Assembly (NCBI GenBank): GCA_037074765.1
Contig: JBAMDO010000119.1
Span: 104,343 to 168,342, forward strand
Reading direction: 5' to 3'
Length of the DNA: 64,000 nucleotides
Source of the DNA: Mansonella perstans
Taxonomy: Eukaryota; Nematoda; Chromadorea; Rhabditida; Onchocercidae
Shown: positions 11,370 to 28,985 of the stretch, in pieces
Layout: the number at the start of each line of letters is the position of its first letter
How positions within the stretch are numbered: position 1 is the first letter of the stretch
Position numbers and translations under genes: made by a program
Notes under the pieces: generated by a model
What the model saw: the letters and a program-made list of their open reading frames with translations, nothing else
Database searches by the model: none
What the model was told of the DNA's origin: nothing

Positions 11370-12065
11370 GTCACCATCATCAGGATGTCACAGTAATCAG
11401 TGTCACCAGAAGGGTGTATGGATAAGATGTATTAGTCAGTATTACAGCTAAGCTAACCTCTAGGATACTCATCAGGATGTCACTATAATTAATGTCACCA
11501 GAAAGGTGAATGAATAAGATGTATTCATTGATTTAGTCAAATAGTCACCTCTAAGAGATCATCGTAATCCATGTCACTAGAAGGTGTACGAATAAGATGT
11601 ATTAGTCAGCATTACAGCTAAGCTAACCTCTAAGAGATTCATCAGAATGTCACAGTAATCAATGTCACCAGAAGGGTCTATGGATAAGATGTATTAGTCA
11701 GTATTACAGTTAAGCTAACCTCTAGGAGACTCATCAGGATGTCACTATAATTAATGGCACCAGAAGGTGACACAGTATTCAATGTCACCAGACGGGTGTA
11801 TGTATAAGATGCATTATTTAATTAAGCCAAACAGTCACCTCAAAGAGATTCATCAGGATATACAGTAATTAATGTCTCCAGAAGAGTGTATGGATAAGAT
11901 GCATTAGTCAATATTACAGCCAAGCTAACCTCTAAAAGATTTATCGGGATGTTACATAATCAATGTCACCAGAAAGGTGTATTAATAAGATGTATTCATT
12001 GATTTAGTCAAATAGTCACCTCTAAGAGATCATCGGAATCAATGTCACCAGAAGGTGTATTAGTC
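11370..12065 (+). repeat. minisatellite of about 100-bp units, six to seven copies
   Basis: The unit contains CATCAGGATGTCACAGTAAT, CAATGTCACCAGAAGGGTGT, ATGGATAAGATGTATTAGTC and AGCTAAGCTAACCTCTA. Copies diverge by point changes and by internal deletions (for example around 11580 and 11760-11790). This is the largest tandem array in the window. Confidence 0.85.
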
Positions 12066-12479
12066 AAGGTCTGACTTTCACGGGGAATTCATCTGGCGTG
12101 ACTTATAGTAAAATGACCATTCAGTCTGATAAGGTCATTAGAAGGAAAAGGTCGAAAGGTCGATATAGTCATTCAGATATGAACAGTTGACATTGAAATC
12201 AAAATCTTTTATTTATAGCAATTTGACCACTCAGTCTGTCCATTCTATCCTGGTTTGTTGTGGCCTTTTATTATAAATGTCGTTCAGAAATCATTTTGTA
12301 GGAGTTGACATTGAGGTTGACAAAAGGAAAGTCAAAAAGTGAATGCAACAGACTTTTGCCACCATCATCAGACATACATCTCTTTAGATGTTGAATTTTA
12401 GAAAAGACTTGATTATATGACAAATTGGCATTTGCTGTAATTTAAAATGAAATTTGATCTATGTGAATTAATATTTCAG

Positions 12480-15400
12480 CTCAGCTCAGTTCTACGCTCA
12501 GCTCCTTCTACTGCATGCCATCATTCTTCACTACTACTGCAAGTGCCAGCAATGACAGTGTGGACGATATAGCAACAGCAAATAGTACAACACGGTTCTT
12601 GACATTTCCATTTCGGAGACAACGGAAACATTATACGATAAATCCACCAGATGACACTTATCATGTTGTTTACCTGGGCAATGTATTCACCTGTATCGCC
12701 AAAGGTATGTGTATTGTTGTTGATGTTTCCTGTCATTTTAATCAAATATAGGGATTAATTATGGGATGACACCCGACACCAGCGAGCTCTCGATACCTGA
12801 ACTCTAACCTCTAATCTCGTTTCCGTGATATGTGTACTTCTTAGTCTTGATCTTTCGCCCAGTCATCGCCGTATTGTTGACATCTCCTATCGTTTTAATC
12901 AAATTACAAATTTTAATTTTACAAATTTTAATCAAATTACATTTTCGCACTATCGCCAGTAGTTGAATTCAAACAAGGAATAAAATGTCAATAGAGATGT
13001 ACAACAATATTGTATAGATTGATATGTGCACTATGCTCGCAAATACATGTCACGCACTGGCATGTCGTATGTAGTTCTTATAGTTGGTTCATTTTGAACA
13101 AGTTTTCTTAAATTTCACAAAAAAACCCCTGATTGGAATAGGAATGGCGCTTATTTTTCTGATTTCCTCAAAGAAAGTATCAGTGACATTATCAGTGACA
13201 GTGATACTCTGAAAATATGAAAATAAACGTGTTCTTATACACTCACCCACGTATCAAAGCAAATGTTCACATGAACGTGTTCTTATCTCTCTCCTACGTG
13301 TCAGGACAAATGTTCACATAATGTTCACGTGGTCAAACTATCATTTGTCTTGTTTCTTGGTCGCCTTCATTGCTGTTTCACTTGGCCAAACTATCTTTAT
13401 TTCTCTCCCACGTATCAGGATAAATGTTCACGTGGCCAAACTATCGTTATCTGTCTCCCACGTACCAAGCTAAATATTCACTTGGCCAAACTATCTTTAT
13501 CTCTCTCCCACGTATCAGGACAATTGTTCACGTAATGTTCACATGACCAAACTATCTTGTGTCTTGTTTCGTATCGCCTTCATTGCTCTTTGTGTGAAGT
13601 AGCAGAAGCCTTTCATAGTTTCAGGTGAGGAATGTTTGGAGAAGCCTCTTTCGTTAATTTGGCATACCTATTGCAGTAGGCAACAAGCTGAGCTACCGAT
13701 GAAACTCACCGTTACACGTTCCGGACTTAAGGTTAGTAGGGAAATCGCGGTATCATGAAGGCATCAACCTTGTTATAAAGAAATCCGATTTTCATTGGAT
13801 GTTTTTTGTTTTTTCGATTTTTTGTTTCTACCAGGTCGCATTAAGCTCAAATAAGTTTAATTGCAAAATTTTAATTAGTACAGTGGACTGATTTCTGATT
13901 ATTAATACAAAATTTATTAGTACAATGAATTGATTTCTGATGTAGGAAGAGAGAAGGAGAAGAGAGATTAAAAGGAGAGAAATTAAAATTGAATTAATTA
14001 AAAATTAAGAAATTTAATTTTTGTTTGTAATTTGAATTTGGCCTATTTCTATGAAAGCAATTTCAATTTAAAACTCAAAAACAAGAATTTCATCTTTTAG
14101 ACTGCAAAGATAGATGGCAATATGTTTTTTCCGATCAACTGTTTAGGAGAGTGGTAGATGTTACATGGTTGGAATGTCACATGTCACATGGGACAGAGCA
14201 GTTAGAATAATTTAATTTAAATAAGAAATATAGTTTGCTTTGTAGATAAGCGATAGTTTATTTTAAAATCCCAAAAGATAGCAACAATTTTGTATTTCGG
14301 ATGCTTCAATCTAATGAAGGATGGAATAAAATATTGAATTGGTGGTGGCAGTTAAAAGAACACAAGTCTATAGTGAAGGAGGAATAAAATATTGAATTGG
14401 TGGTGACAGTAGTGATAGTTAGAAAAGAAGACAATTCTGTCCTATTTTAGATGCGAACTAAAAGACAGCTTCATGCCATCGTGATTCGAGGAGATTTTAT
14501 TAAACTTTCAACACAATAATCAGAAATTTGTCAAACATATCAATAATTGGAATTCTTGATTCAGATTCCTCATTTCCTGGAAATTTCAAAAAAAGATCAT
14601 TTTCTTAGGCAGAAACAAAGCAGCAGGGTATCACAGAATATTGGTCACATCGAATAACGTATTGTTTGGCACCGTCAAATCTACCGCGGGTATTTTGTTG
14701 GGTTTACAAACACGAAGGCAAAAAACTGAAACCGGAACTGAGGTATTACAAACAGCTGCAATTTGTTTTTGGCAGCTTGGAATCTGAAACGAATTTGCTT
14801 TCAGAGAACAAGAATGATTAGTTGACATTTTTTTTGGTTGACATTCTTAGTTGACATTTTTTTATCTGATAACCAGCAATTGTTTCAAATTCCTTTTTTT
14901 AAAATTTATCCAATTGGAACAAAACTGGATATTAAAAATTAAAGAAAAAGGTGATTTTTTGGTTTTTCGAAGCATTCAATATTTGTTTTTTTTCTCTTTG
15001 ATCAATAATATATGTTCCTAACTGCTGATGCACAGACTTTAGATGTCATGCAGCATTATGCAAGAAGCCATCAGACCCGTATAAAATAGCTCAAACACTG
15101 GAACATTATCTCCGAGCTGCTCTTCAGGTAACTACAAGTCAGAGTTCCTGATGTCATCTACTACTTCTATATGATCCCTCTAATCCATTCTAATCCATAT
15201 GATCCTTAATCCATTCTAATCCACATGATCCCTATGATTTTTGATCTCTAATCGTAAGATCCTATGATCTCTAATTCACTCTAATCGACTCATCAATTGT
15301 TATTATTCTTCAAAGACAAACTTCTGTCTTTAACAGAAAATCAAAATTATCAGAATCTCTAGTGAGCACATTAATATCTGTGGTACTTTGCTCCTTCTAC

Positions 15401-17668
15401 CTGGACGTCAACAACATTTCACGTGCTCGTGTTTCTTTCTACCTGGATGTTAACATTTCACGTGCTCCTTAGTATGTAATGGTTCTCAGCTTACTTGATT
15501 GGCTTTTTTTAATAATAGCTTGCTAATTTTGAAATAAATTTCAATCAAAACTTTTACGCATTAGTTGAACTTACTGAACAATAAAAGGAAGGAACATTTC
15601 ACTTTATCATTGTGATATTCGAGCTATATTCCCTTCACAAGTTGGGTAATTCTAGGGCTAATAGTACTGCTGAAAGTGTATGTATGGATAATTAGGTAAT
15701 TCTAAGGCTAATACTAATTGCTGAAAGTGTATGTATATCACCATTTGCTTCCAGTCTTAATAACAATTCCTAGCTTTTAATTACAGTCAAAGCAATTAAA
15801 GTGAACAAATTAAAGTACAGATTGGAGACAGCCTCCGCCCGTTTTCATTCATTGTCGCTCTGGCGTGACATGTTTAGTTGGTTGTTTAGTGACATGTTTA
15901 GTCGTGACCCTAGTTGATAAACGTCACTTTAATCCTTCCTTGAAGCATCTATCTCAACTAAATCTAGTCTTAACGTGGCAAAAGATTAACAAAAGACCAA
16001 AAATTTATTTTACCATAACTCATACGTTGTTTCAGTGCAACACTAAGAAAGACTGCAGTCTAAGTAATCTCTGTAATGTCGTCTCTGTAATCATAAAACA
16101 ACTACTTTTTCTCAAAGTTCAAAGTTGAATTATTTTATTTTTCGCATTGAGTGCAAATAATAATTAGAGTATATGAATTAACTTTCAGGAATATCGTCGT
16201 GAGAAACTGTGTCGTCAAAATGCTCGAATCAATGCTCTGACCTTTGGACAGTCATCAACAACTGGACCTAAAAGGCATTTATTTTATCCTTGGCACTGTT
16301 GTCAAAAGCATCGGTAGTTTCAATAATATGGCTTCGTATGTCCTTTTTTCCTTTTTCAAATTAATTTTTAATTCAGGAAACTGATGCTGCAAACAGGTTC
16401 ACTGAATTTTCGTCCACCAATTGGTCGTTCAAAAAGTGCTCCAAGATTGTTTGCAATCGATGAGGAAAGCGAATATTCTGACGAACAACAGGTTTTGATT
16501 TTGTTCGGCAGATTCTTTCCATTGATTTGTCCTTTTCTACTTATCTGATTTTTGCTTTTTTCAATATATATGATTCGTCTTCACGTTTTAATTGCTGTAG
16601 ACGGAATATCAGGAATATTTTTGAAAGTACAAAGATCTCAGAATTTCAGGACAAATATTCTGGATGCAGATTCCTTATGCTATGAGAAGGAATTCCAGAA
16701 ATGTTTTTGAAAGTGCAAAGATCTGAGAATTTCAGGATGAATATTCGGATGCAGATTCCTTATGCTATGAGGAATCACCAGCGGTCAGCGGTGATGTTTA
16801 TAGTACGAACAGTGTGGAAAGTGCTGATGCAGTGGAAATTCCTTTCTCTCGACATTATTCTTTTCGAAGTTCACTTTATTTTCATTCAACTTAAATATCT
16901 TTATTATGCTGCTATCTTCGTGATTGCTTTTCAGTTCATTACTTCTGATACCATAATGAGATTTGGCACTGTATAGGAGAAGTAAGGCCTTCTGATACCG
17001 TAATGAAGTTTGGCACTGTATGGGAGAAGTTTAAGGCTCATAACCCGAAGGGAAATCGGAGCAAATCTTCAGGCTTCTGATAACTCGAAGGGTAATCGGA
17101 GCATTTCTTCAGGCTTCTAATAACCTGAAGGGTAATCAGAGCAGTTCTTCAGGCTTCTGACAACTAAAAAATTTCTCTTCATTTTAATGTCTTGTAGTCT
17201 TTTAAATCAGCAGTTGAACCAATTAATTAAAGCTATTTGCATTTTCTAGGCCGTGACGATGAAAAGCAGTACAAATTGCGAAAACCATGTAATAAAAGCT
17301 TAGTGCAGGAACAGGAACAGCGGAATGGATCAGTGGCCAGCTCAGAATTGAGTTCAAGCTTGGAAGAGTCTGGCCCATCCAGTGTTTGTTCAGATGATGG
17401 AGTGCAGTCCACCATTAACGATTCAGAAAATCCGGGAAACTGGGAAATACGAAGATTGCCAAGCGTAGAAAAAGAACGACCAGAACAACGAGAAACAGAT
17501 ACAATTAGCGAAGAATCTGGTTATATTGATTTTGATGATAGTTGTTTTAACAGTACCACTATTGATTGTGATAATAACTGTGATCGAAAAAGTAGCGAGA
17601 TTCATTGCGAGATTCAGATTCATGGTAGTGCAAGTCAGTGTGATGAACAACAAGTTATTGCATTGTAA
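12480..17668 (+). CDS. FAM43-family protein with PID/PTB domain (5' end missing)
   Basis: FAM43 proteins carry a phosphotyrosine-interaction (PID/PTB) fold; their function is poorly known. Exons: 12480-12704, 13625-13731, 14609-14742, 15043-15127, 16189-16274, 16377-16491, 16736-16868 and 17250-17668 (TAA), about 433 codons, with phases matching throughout. The product tracks human FAM43A: DTYHVVYLGN (human PTYTVLYLGN), LIWHTYCSRQ then MKLTVTRSGLK (human KMKLTVSAQGI), HRITYCLA and PRVFCWVYKHE, LRCHAALCKKP, QEYRREKLCR, GPKRKLMLQTG and GRSKSAPRLFAIDEE (human ERSRSAPKLGSITEE). The last exon is acidic and Ser-rich, including EESGYIDFDDS. The intron after 16274 begins GC rather than GT (AAAAG/GCATTT), yet the join restores the conserved KRKLML. 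The exon at 16736 is preceded by a duplicated, disabled copy of its own start. Exon 1 enters in phase, so at least one upstream exon is missing; ATG at 12515 is a fallback start. Confidence 0.85.
13220..13560 (+). repeat. about 60-bp minisatellite in FAM43 intron 1
   Basis: Five or more imperfect copies containing CTCCCACGTATCAGGA, AAATGTTCAC and GTGGCCAAACTATC, each with TTATCTCTCTCCCACGT-like links. It lies wholly inside the 12705-13624 intron. Confidence 0.8.
16600..16770 (+). repeat. duplicated exon start (acceptor plus about 35 bp of coding) in FAM43
   Basis: A block of about 95 bp occurs twice. It runs from TTTTTGAAAGT through CAAAGATCT, AGAATTTCAG and GATGCAGATTCCTTATGCTATGA. The downstream copy is the true exon starting at 16736 (DEYSDADSLCYEE). 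The upstream copy near 16651 has base changes (ACAAATATTCTGG) that break the frame. Confidence 0.82.
16985..17165 (+). repeat. about 40-bp tandem repeat in the last FAM43 intron
   Basis: Four copies of AGGCTTCTGATAAC followed by CCGAAGGGTAATCGGAGCA and TTCTTC lie between the exons ending at 16868 and starting at 17250. A shorter repeat (CTGATACCRTAATGA...GGCACTGTATRGGAGAAGT) precedes them. Confidence 0.8.
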
Positions 17669-18574
17669 AATATAATCTCTGAATTATCGCAGTATTTGGT
17701 GACAATTTAAAAAAGAGCCCATCAAACATTGAAAATTAGCATCTACTAATTAGCCAGTCTGATTTTTAATGTCGCATATAACTGCATATTAGAGTGTGTC
17801 CTAATGAATAAACAATGAAGGAAGTGTGAAAATATATAATATCAAGTTCATTGATAACAAGTAATTATCGGTAATAGGTGTTTACCACAAATTTACTTGA
17901 ATATATGTCATAAATATGTCGTAGATGGTGACAAATGTTCGAGAACACATAGTGGTGACAAATGCGATACAATATTCTCCATAGATTTACATAATAGCCG
18001 TTACTTAACTTAAATTTCTTCGATTCATCGTCCCGTAAAATAATCTGGTGTATTATCCGGTAAATTGAATCTAATATACTTAAATCTGATATATCTAGTA
18101 TATTTAAATCTGGTATATCTGGTATATTCGAAAAATATGGTTTTTTTATCGATTGGAAGTTAAAAAAATAGTTTGATTATTTTATGGAATTATGCGAATT
18201 TTGAATTTAAGGTCATTCCTAATTCAATATTGATTTGGAAAAAACTTGTCACTTGATTTCAGACTACAGCAGTTGTTGGATACGTGAATATTTTGAAGCT
18301 GTTTTATCATCTTTGTCATCCAAATTTGGTCGTATCCTAGCGACTTTACAACACTCTCAAAGTTTTTTTGTCACCCCGTTCAGATGACAATTAAAAGACA
18401 AGTTAGGGTAAAGCATGGCAAAATCATCAAATGCTATCGTTCTCAGTGAAATATTCCTCGCATTATGGTAAAAATATTTGGAAATAGAAATCCGTCCCAA
18501 ATTTAGGTATTTATTAACAACTTTTTTGAGAAGAAATAATAATGGACCTTTTGTGTTATACTAGTAGTGTTCAT

Positions 18575-19165
18575 TGAAAATTAATGTCATAGTGTTACTT
18601 CTTAAGGTGTTATAAGGACTTTCACTTGGTGTCATAGCATAATTAGTTAAGAACAGGTAAGTGATCTGTAGTAGATCTGTAGTTTTGACGAAATAAATAG
18701 TTGTCCTTTGATGAAACGAATGAAGTAACTTGAAGCGACGAATCTGAATTGCATGTGCTGTATTGAATCCTGTGTTTTAGTTTCTTGTGGTTCAGAGCAT
18801 CATAGAGTTTAGTGGATTAAAATTTAAAGAGTTTTAATCTCTTAAAAAATTTCCGTTATACTATAGTATACTATACTACAGTACAGTTACAGTAATTAAT
18901 GTCACAGTGTTGTTTCTGAAGGTGTAGTTTTGGATATACCTATTCGTTGCGATCATAAGGGACTCTCACTTGGTGTCATGGCAATTAGTTTGATCTGTAG
19001 TAGATTAGTTCTGACAAAATAAATAGTTGTAATTGTTGTCCTTTGATGAAACCAATGTACTGTAGGCCAATGTATTGTACTGAATCCTGTGTTTTAGTTT
19101 GTTAGGACTTACAGCATTACAGAGGTTAGTTTAAAAAATTTCCCTTACAGTATAGTGAATACTCT
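18575..19165 (+). repeat. two-copy tandem duplication of about 300 bp
   Basis: The first copy (about 18575-18870) and second copy (about 18890-19162) share TTAATGTCAYAGTGTT, CTTTCACTTGGTGTCAT or its variant, GATCTGTAGTAGAT, AAATAAATAGTTGT, GTCCTTTGATGAAAC, GAATCCTGTGTTTTAGTTT and AAAAAATTTCC in the same order. Insertions separate them at several points. Confidence 0.75.
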
Positions 19166-20099
19166 TTTTGCATAAATCAATCTTTGGATATGGACAGTTA
19201 TACAAATTAACTTTATCACATGTGTAATCAACATTGGTCATATTGTGGTTGATAAAATCGTTAACTGTAATGAATAAAGGTCATAAAGGTCATAGATAAC
19301 ATATACAGAGCATTCAATGGAAACATAACAAATCATGCATAATCATAATTATCACCAGTACCATAATAACAATTGTGATAACTAATATTCACCGTCATTA
19401 CATCATTAATTTTTTACTTGACCGGTTGCGATCATTGCAACCGATACCGTTTTCGTGACATGATTACTGTAATCACTGTAATTACTGCAACCTCACTATC
19501 ATCGTTATTGTCAAAAAGTTCAACTAATTTATCAATTTCGAAGTTTTGCTTAAAAGAAAAGGAAGAATGAAGAGAAGAAAAAGCAAAATAACGCAAATGA
19601 GGTTAGTTAAAAGATTTCATTGGCAATTTATAAAAACATTTTTCGTCATTAAATTTTAACAATTTTTCGAAATTCAATAGAAACTTATGGCGTTAGACAA
19701 TAAACCTTTGCAAATAATTGTAGGATATATTCATAATATATATTTAAATTCACTGTGAAAAAATTTTAAATGAAAGATGATACAATTATTTTAAATGACA
19801 CAAGGAGTAACAACAAATGCAGTGTCACAAATTGTTAGCCAGATAAAAGAACAAAAATACGTCATCCAACTGCACTCGTACGGAACTGTGACAATGAACA
19901 GTGATTTTTAGCTTATCACCGGAGTTAAGCTTAACATCCAACTCTTCAATTAAGCAATTGACAGCAATTTACATGTCTTAACATTCAACTCTTATATTAA
20001 GCAATTAACAGAGAAACACACATGCAACCACGAAAGTGCATTAAGTATAAATTCTGAATCTAATAGGTATAAATGGATCAGTGCCAACTAGTTCAATGT

Positions 20100-20290
20100 T
20101 TCCTTGAACAGAGGAGACTCGGGAATCCTCGAGAATCTGAACTATGGATGCAACATACAGAGGAGACTCGTTCCTCGGGAATCTGAATTATGGTAGCGAC
20201 ATACAGAAAAGACTGCTTCCTCGGAAATCTGAACTATGGTAGCAACATACAGAGAAGACTCCTTTCTCGGATATCTGTTGTTGTTATCAA
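20100..20290 (+). repeat. about 48-bp tandem repeat
   Basis: Four imperfect copies with ACATACAGAGGAGACTC, TTCCTCGGGAATCTGAA and CTATGGTAGCAAC. It lies in the spacer between FAM43 and YAP. Confidence 0.78.
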
Positions 20291-21000
20291 GGAAGGCTTG
20301 TTATCATAGTTATTAAGGAAGGTTTGACTTCCGGGATTTTTGAATGATTAACACCAAGTTTCACTTGATAAGCAAACCAAGGAACATTCAATGGTAGCAA
20401 CATTCAGTGGTACCATATCAACTTATGGTAGCAACATAACAAACATCATGTACTGCTATTTTTCACTTCAACTTAATTAAATTTCTTTCACATTTCATGG
20501 GAGATTTCCCTCTGAAAGCGTGTCAAACGTGTCAAACCTACAAATTTTTGATTGGGTGAATTGGCAATATACGGTGAAATCGAAGAAACTCATTGAAGAT
20601 GTACAAGCAAAAGAATTGTCCATCGAAGGCTTAATTATTGCTAAGCAAGCTAATTGAAGGGAATGGTTGTGAAGAGTAGTACATGAATTGGTTCTTTAGA
20701 AACTTTCTACATCTTGTACAATAACACATGCTACCATCAGTAACTTTCTACATCTCGTATAAGAATACGTGCTACCATCAGTACACCGAGGAAGTTCAGT
20801 CGTAAATTGTACTGAGTTAAATCAAAATGACTTGAAAATCTATTACTTCTCTAACAAAAAGTAAGTACTTTTTCAAATCTACAGTGTCTAAGTTCACTTA
20901 CATTCATTCTATCTTTAAAATATTTAAAATCCAGTAAATAAAAATACAACAAAAAGGCATTTCTCTTCGCATCTTCCAATTAATGACAGTATTTGATTTC

Positions 21001-21027
21001 AAAAAAAAAAAAAAAAAAAAAAAAAAA
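21001..21027 (+). repeat. poly(A) run of about 26 bases
   Basis: An uninterrupted A homopolymer, preceded by ATTTGATTTC and followed by CACTGAACC. No flanking target-site duplication or retrotransposed gene body is evident, so I read it as a simple repeat. Confidence 0.85.
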
Positions 21028-21594
21028 CACTGAACCATTAATTAATATGGTAAGTGGAATTTATTAAAAATATTTTCAAATAATTAAAGACGAAATAAAA
21101 AATGAATGAATTGATCAACCACCTGTAGGGAATCATTAATAAAATGGCAGTAAGACTGGAGAAATGGTGGTTTTTATGAATGAATGGGTGAGAGAGACAG
21201 ACCGTAACAAACGACGGGAGTGGACGAAAAGTGGACAAAGACAGTATGATAGAAGAAGAGAGGATCGCACTTGAAACGAAGGAAACTTTGAAATCGCTCG
21301 ATCGTTTTTAGAAGGCTTGCAAACCTTTCCTCGTCTTGATGAAGTGAGTGACCTGCTAGATTCAAGTTATATGTGTAGTTAAATTTTGACCTTTCATGTC
21401 AAAGGTCAAAGTGCTGCACTGTGGACATAACTAACAGCATCGAAGCGAGCTACTGACAGAGTGTTGTTTATAGGATTAAAATCTCTTTTCCGAGGCAGTC
21501 GACCGTATTTTAATTTCTTTTTTCTCTCCACACGCGTTTACTTTACGTTTACGTTTACTTTACGTTTAAGTTTACGTTTACTTTGTGTTTTACT

Positions 21595-27306
<5,712 letters not shown>

Positions 27307-27654
27307 CTCGGCGACTCCTCGAAAAAACAAAATCACAGTGAGTATTATAATAGCACGAGTGTTACGTTACGTGTTGTGTAGCGTGTTACGCTGACCTGTT
27401 AACATGCAATACACTTGTCTATTCCTAAATTTATTATTCAGACCATCTTAATCATTGGTTTTCATTGTATTGGTACAGGGTGTGCATCACTTGAAAGACA
27501 CCGAGTGATGGTGAAATTCATTGGAAGTAATTAAAATGATGCTGAATACCGCTACTGTGTAAAACAGCTGACAGTAAATAACAGACTACTTGGCACACAT
27601 AAGAAACTTTTCATATAACCTTTTGAAAGCTTTATCATCATGCAAGATGATATG

Positions 27655-27850
27655 ATAATCACTCATCTTATAACAAGACAATCACTTATAACAAAATCAC
27701 GATAATCGCTCATCTTATAACAAAATCACGATAATTACTCATAACAAAATCACGAGAATCACTCATAACAAAATCATGATAATCACTCATAACAAAATCA
27801 CGATAATCACTCATAACAAAATCACGATAATCACTCATCTTATAACAAAG
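27655..27850 (+). repeat. 24-bp tandem repeat, about eight copies
   Basis: The unit is AATCACTCATAACAAAATCA plus CGAT. Some copies have an extra CTTATAACA. It lies about 350-550 bp upstream of the yap-1 start. Confidence 0.85.
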
Positions 27851-27946
27851 TTTCATTCGAAAGCGAAGCTCATTTAAGGTAAATTAATTAAATTAACGGT
27901 AATGGAAATAAAAAAACAAAAACAAGCAAACAATAATTCGGATGTG

Positions 27947-28147
27947 TTAGTGCAGAAGAGAAGATAATGAGGAAAAGGCACCGTAATCCCAGTAGGGAAC
28001 ACTAAATCCAACTAAAGGAATAGAAAATCCACGAATGGGCATGTGCCATATATCCCAAGCAACAGCAGCAACGAAAGCATCAATTTCATTGGAAGCGTTA
28101 GATTTACTACGGTAACTACGGTTGCGCAATATATTGAATTTCAGCAT
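27947..28147 (-). CDS. unrecognised small open frame
   Basis: A 66-residue frame starting with ATG, upstream of yap-1 on the same strand. It has a basic, Ser/Arg/Asn-rich start and a Trp/Pro/Phe-rich second half (DIWHMPIRGFSIPLVG, VPYWDYGAF). No signal peptide, membrane segment or family motif is clear. It could be a small gene or an upstream exon, or chance; the unusual aromatic content is the only reason to list it. Confidence 0.15.
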   Translation of the reverse strand: MLKFNILRNRSYRSKSNASNEIDAFVAAVAWDIWHMPIRGFSIPLVGFSVPYWDYGAFSSLSSLLH

Positions 28148-28809
28148 TTATTCCTTCTCGTTCGTCGTTTTTCCATACCATAGCTGGACATGGACATCCA
28201 TAAATCCATAAACATAATCCTCAGCCATAGGCAGGTAGCAATTGTGGGTACAAATAAATGAATTTTATATGATTGCCCTGTGTCTTGCACCACCGAATCC
28301 AATAAATCTTTATGTTTTTAGCGCCTCACAAATAGCGGCGACATTCCGGAGCCTTCCGAAGCCCATCCATTGCTTACCAATATCGCATTATTCAATTTCT
28401 ACTCATATAATTGTTACTTCGCTTTTTGTCCGGCACATGTATGTACGTACACTGTTTGCATGCGCAGCAAATTTCTCAGGATCACAATTTTCTAAGAATT
28501 TTAAAATTTTCTAGAGTTAGGTGGACACATGTTTGGATGTTAAGTTCAGCAAAGTGTCACAACTCTGCAAGATGCCCCGAAATCAAGCTTTCAAGCTGGC
28601 CAATATTGCTTCTTCGTTTGAAGACGAGCACATTTCAAACATTTCTATTGTCTACTTTGAAATTAAAAATATGTTTCACAGAAAATTTTCTCATTCACTA
28701 CTGCTCCACTCATTACTGAATCTGAAGAACTCGAAAGATTGTTGAAGACTCTTGCAGTAAGGCACTATTTACTTTCCCCATGTCTTGGCTAATCTAACTT
28801 GATTCACTT

Positions 28810-28985
28810 CATGGCATCATTTACCGTAGGCAACATAATCAGTCTTACAGTACCGTTTGAAACTGAGATATCTCATTTATTATAAGTAACATAGTCAGTC
28901 TTACAGTACCGTTTGGAACTGAGATATCTCATTTACTGTAGGCAACATAATCAGTCTTACCGCACCGTTTGGAACTGAGATATCC
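28810..28985 (+). repeat. about 60-bp tandem repeat, three copies
   Basis: Copies contain GTAGGCAACATAATCAGTCT, TACAGTACCGTTTGGAACTG and AGATATCTCATTTA. Confidence 0.85.

Larger units (their letters stand above)
9381..12479. other. repeat-rich spacer before the FAM43-family gene
   Basis: Mostly minisatellite-like DNA (listed separately). No protein family is recognisable on either strand. The missing 5' exon or exons of the FAM43-family gene may lie in its right-hand part. Confidence 0.5.
17669..21594. other. intergenic region between the tail-to-tail FAM43 and YAP genes
   Basis: The two genes converge here, so this 3.9 kb holds their 3' UTRs and spacer. I see no coding family. An AATAAA-like signal is present shortly after the FAM43 stop (GAATAAACA near 17806). 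The rest is divergent duplications and simple repeats, listed separately. Confidence 0.55.

Noticed and set aside
21001..21027. Poly(A) run as the tail of a retrocopy
   Set aside because: No gene body precedes it and no target-site duplication is visible.
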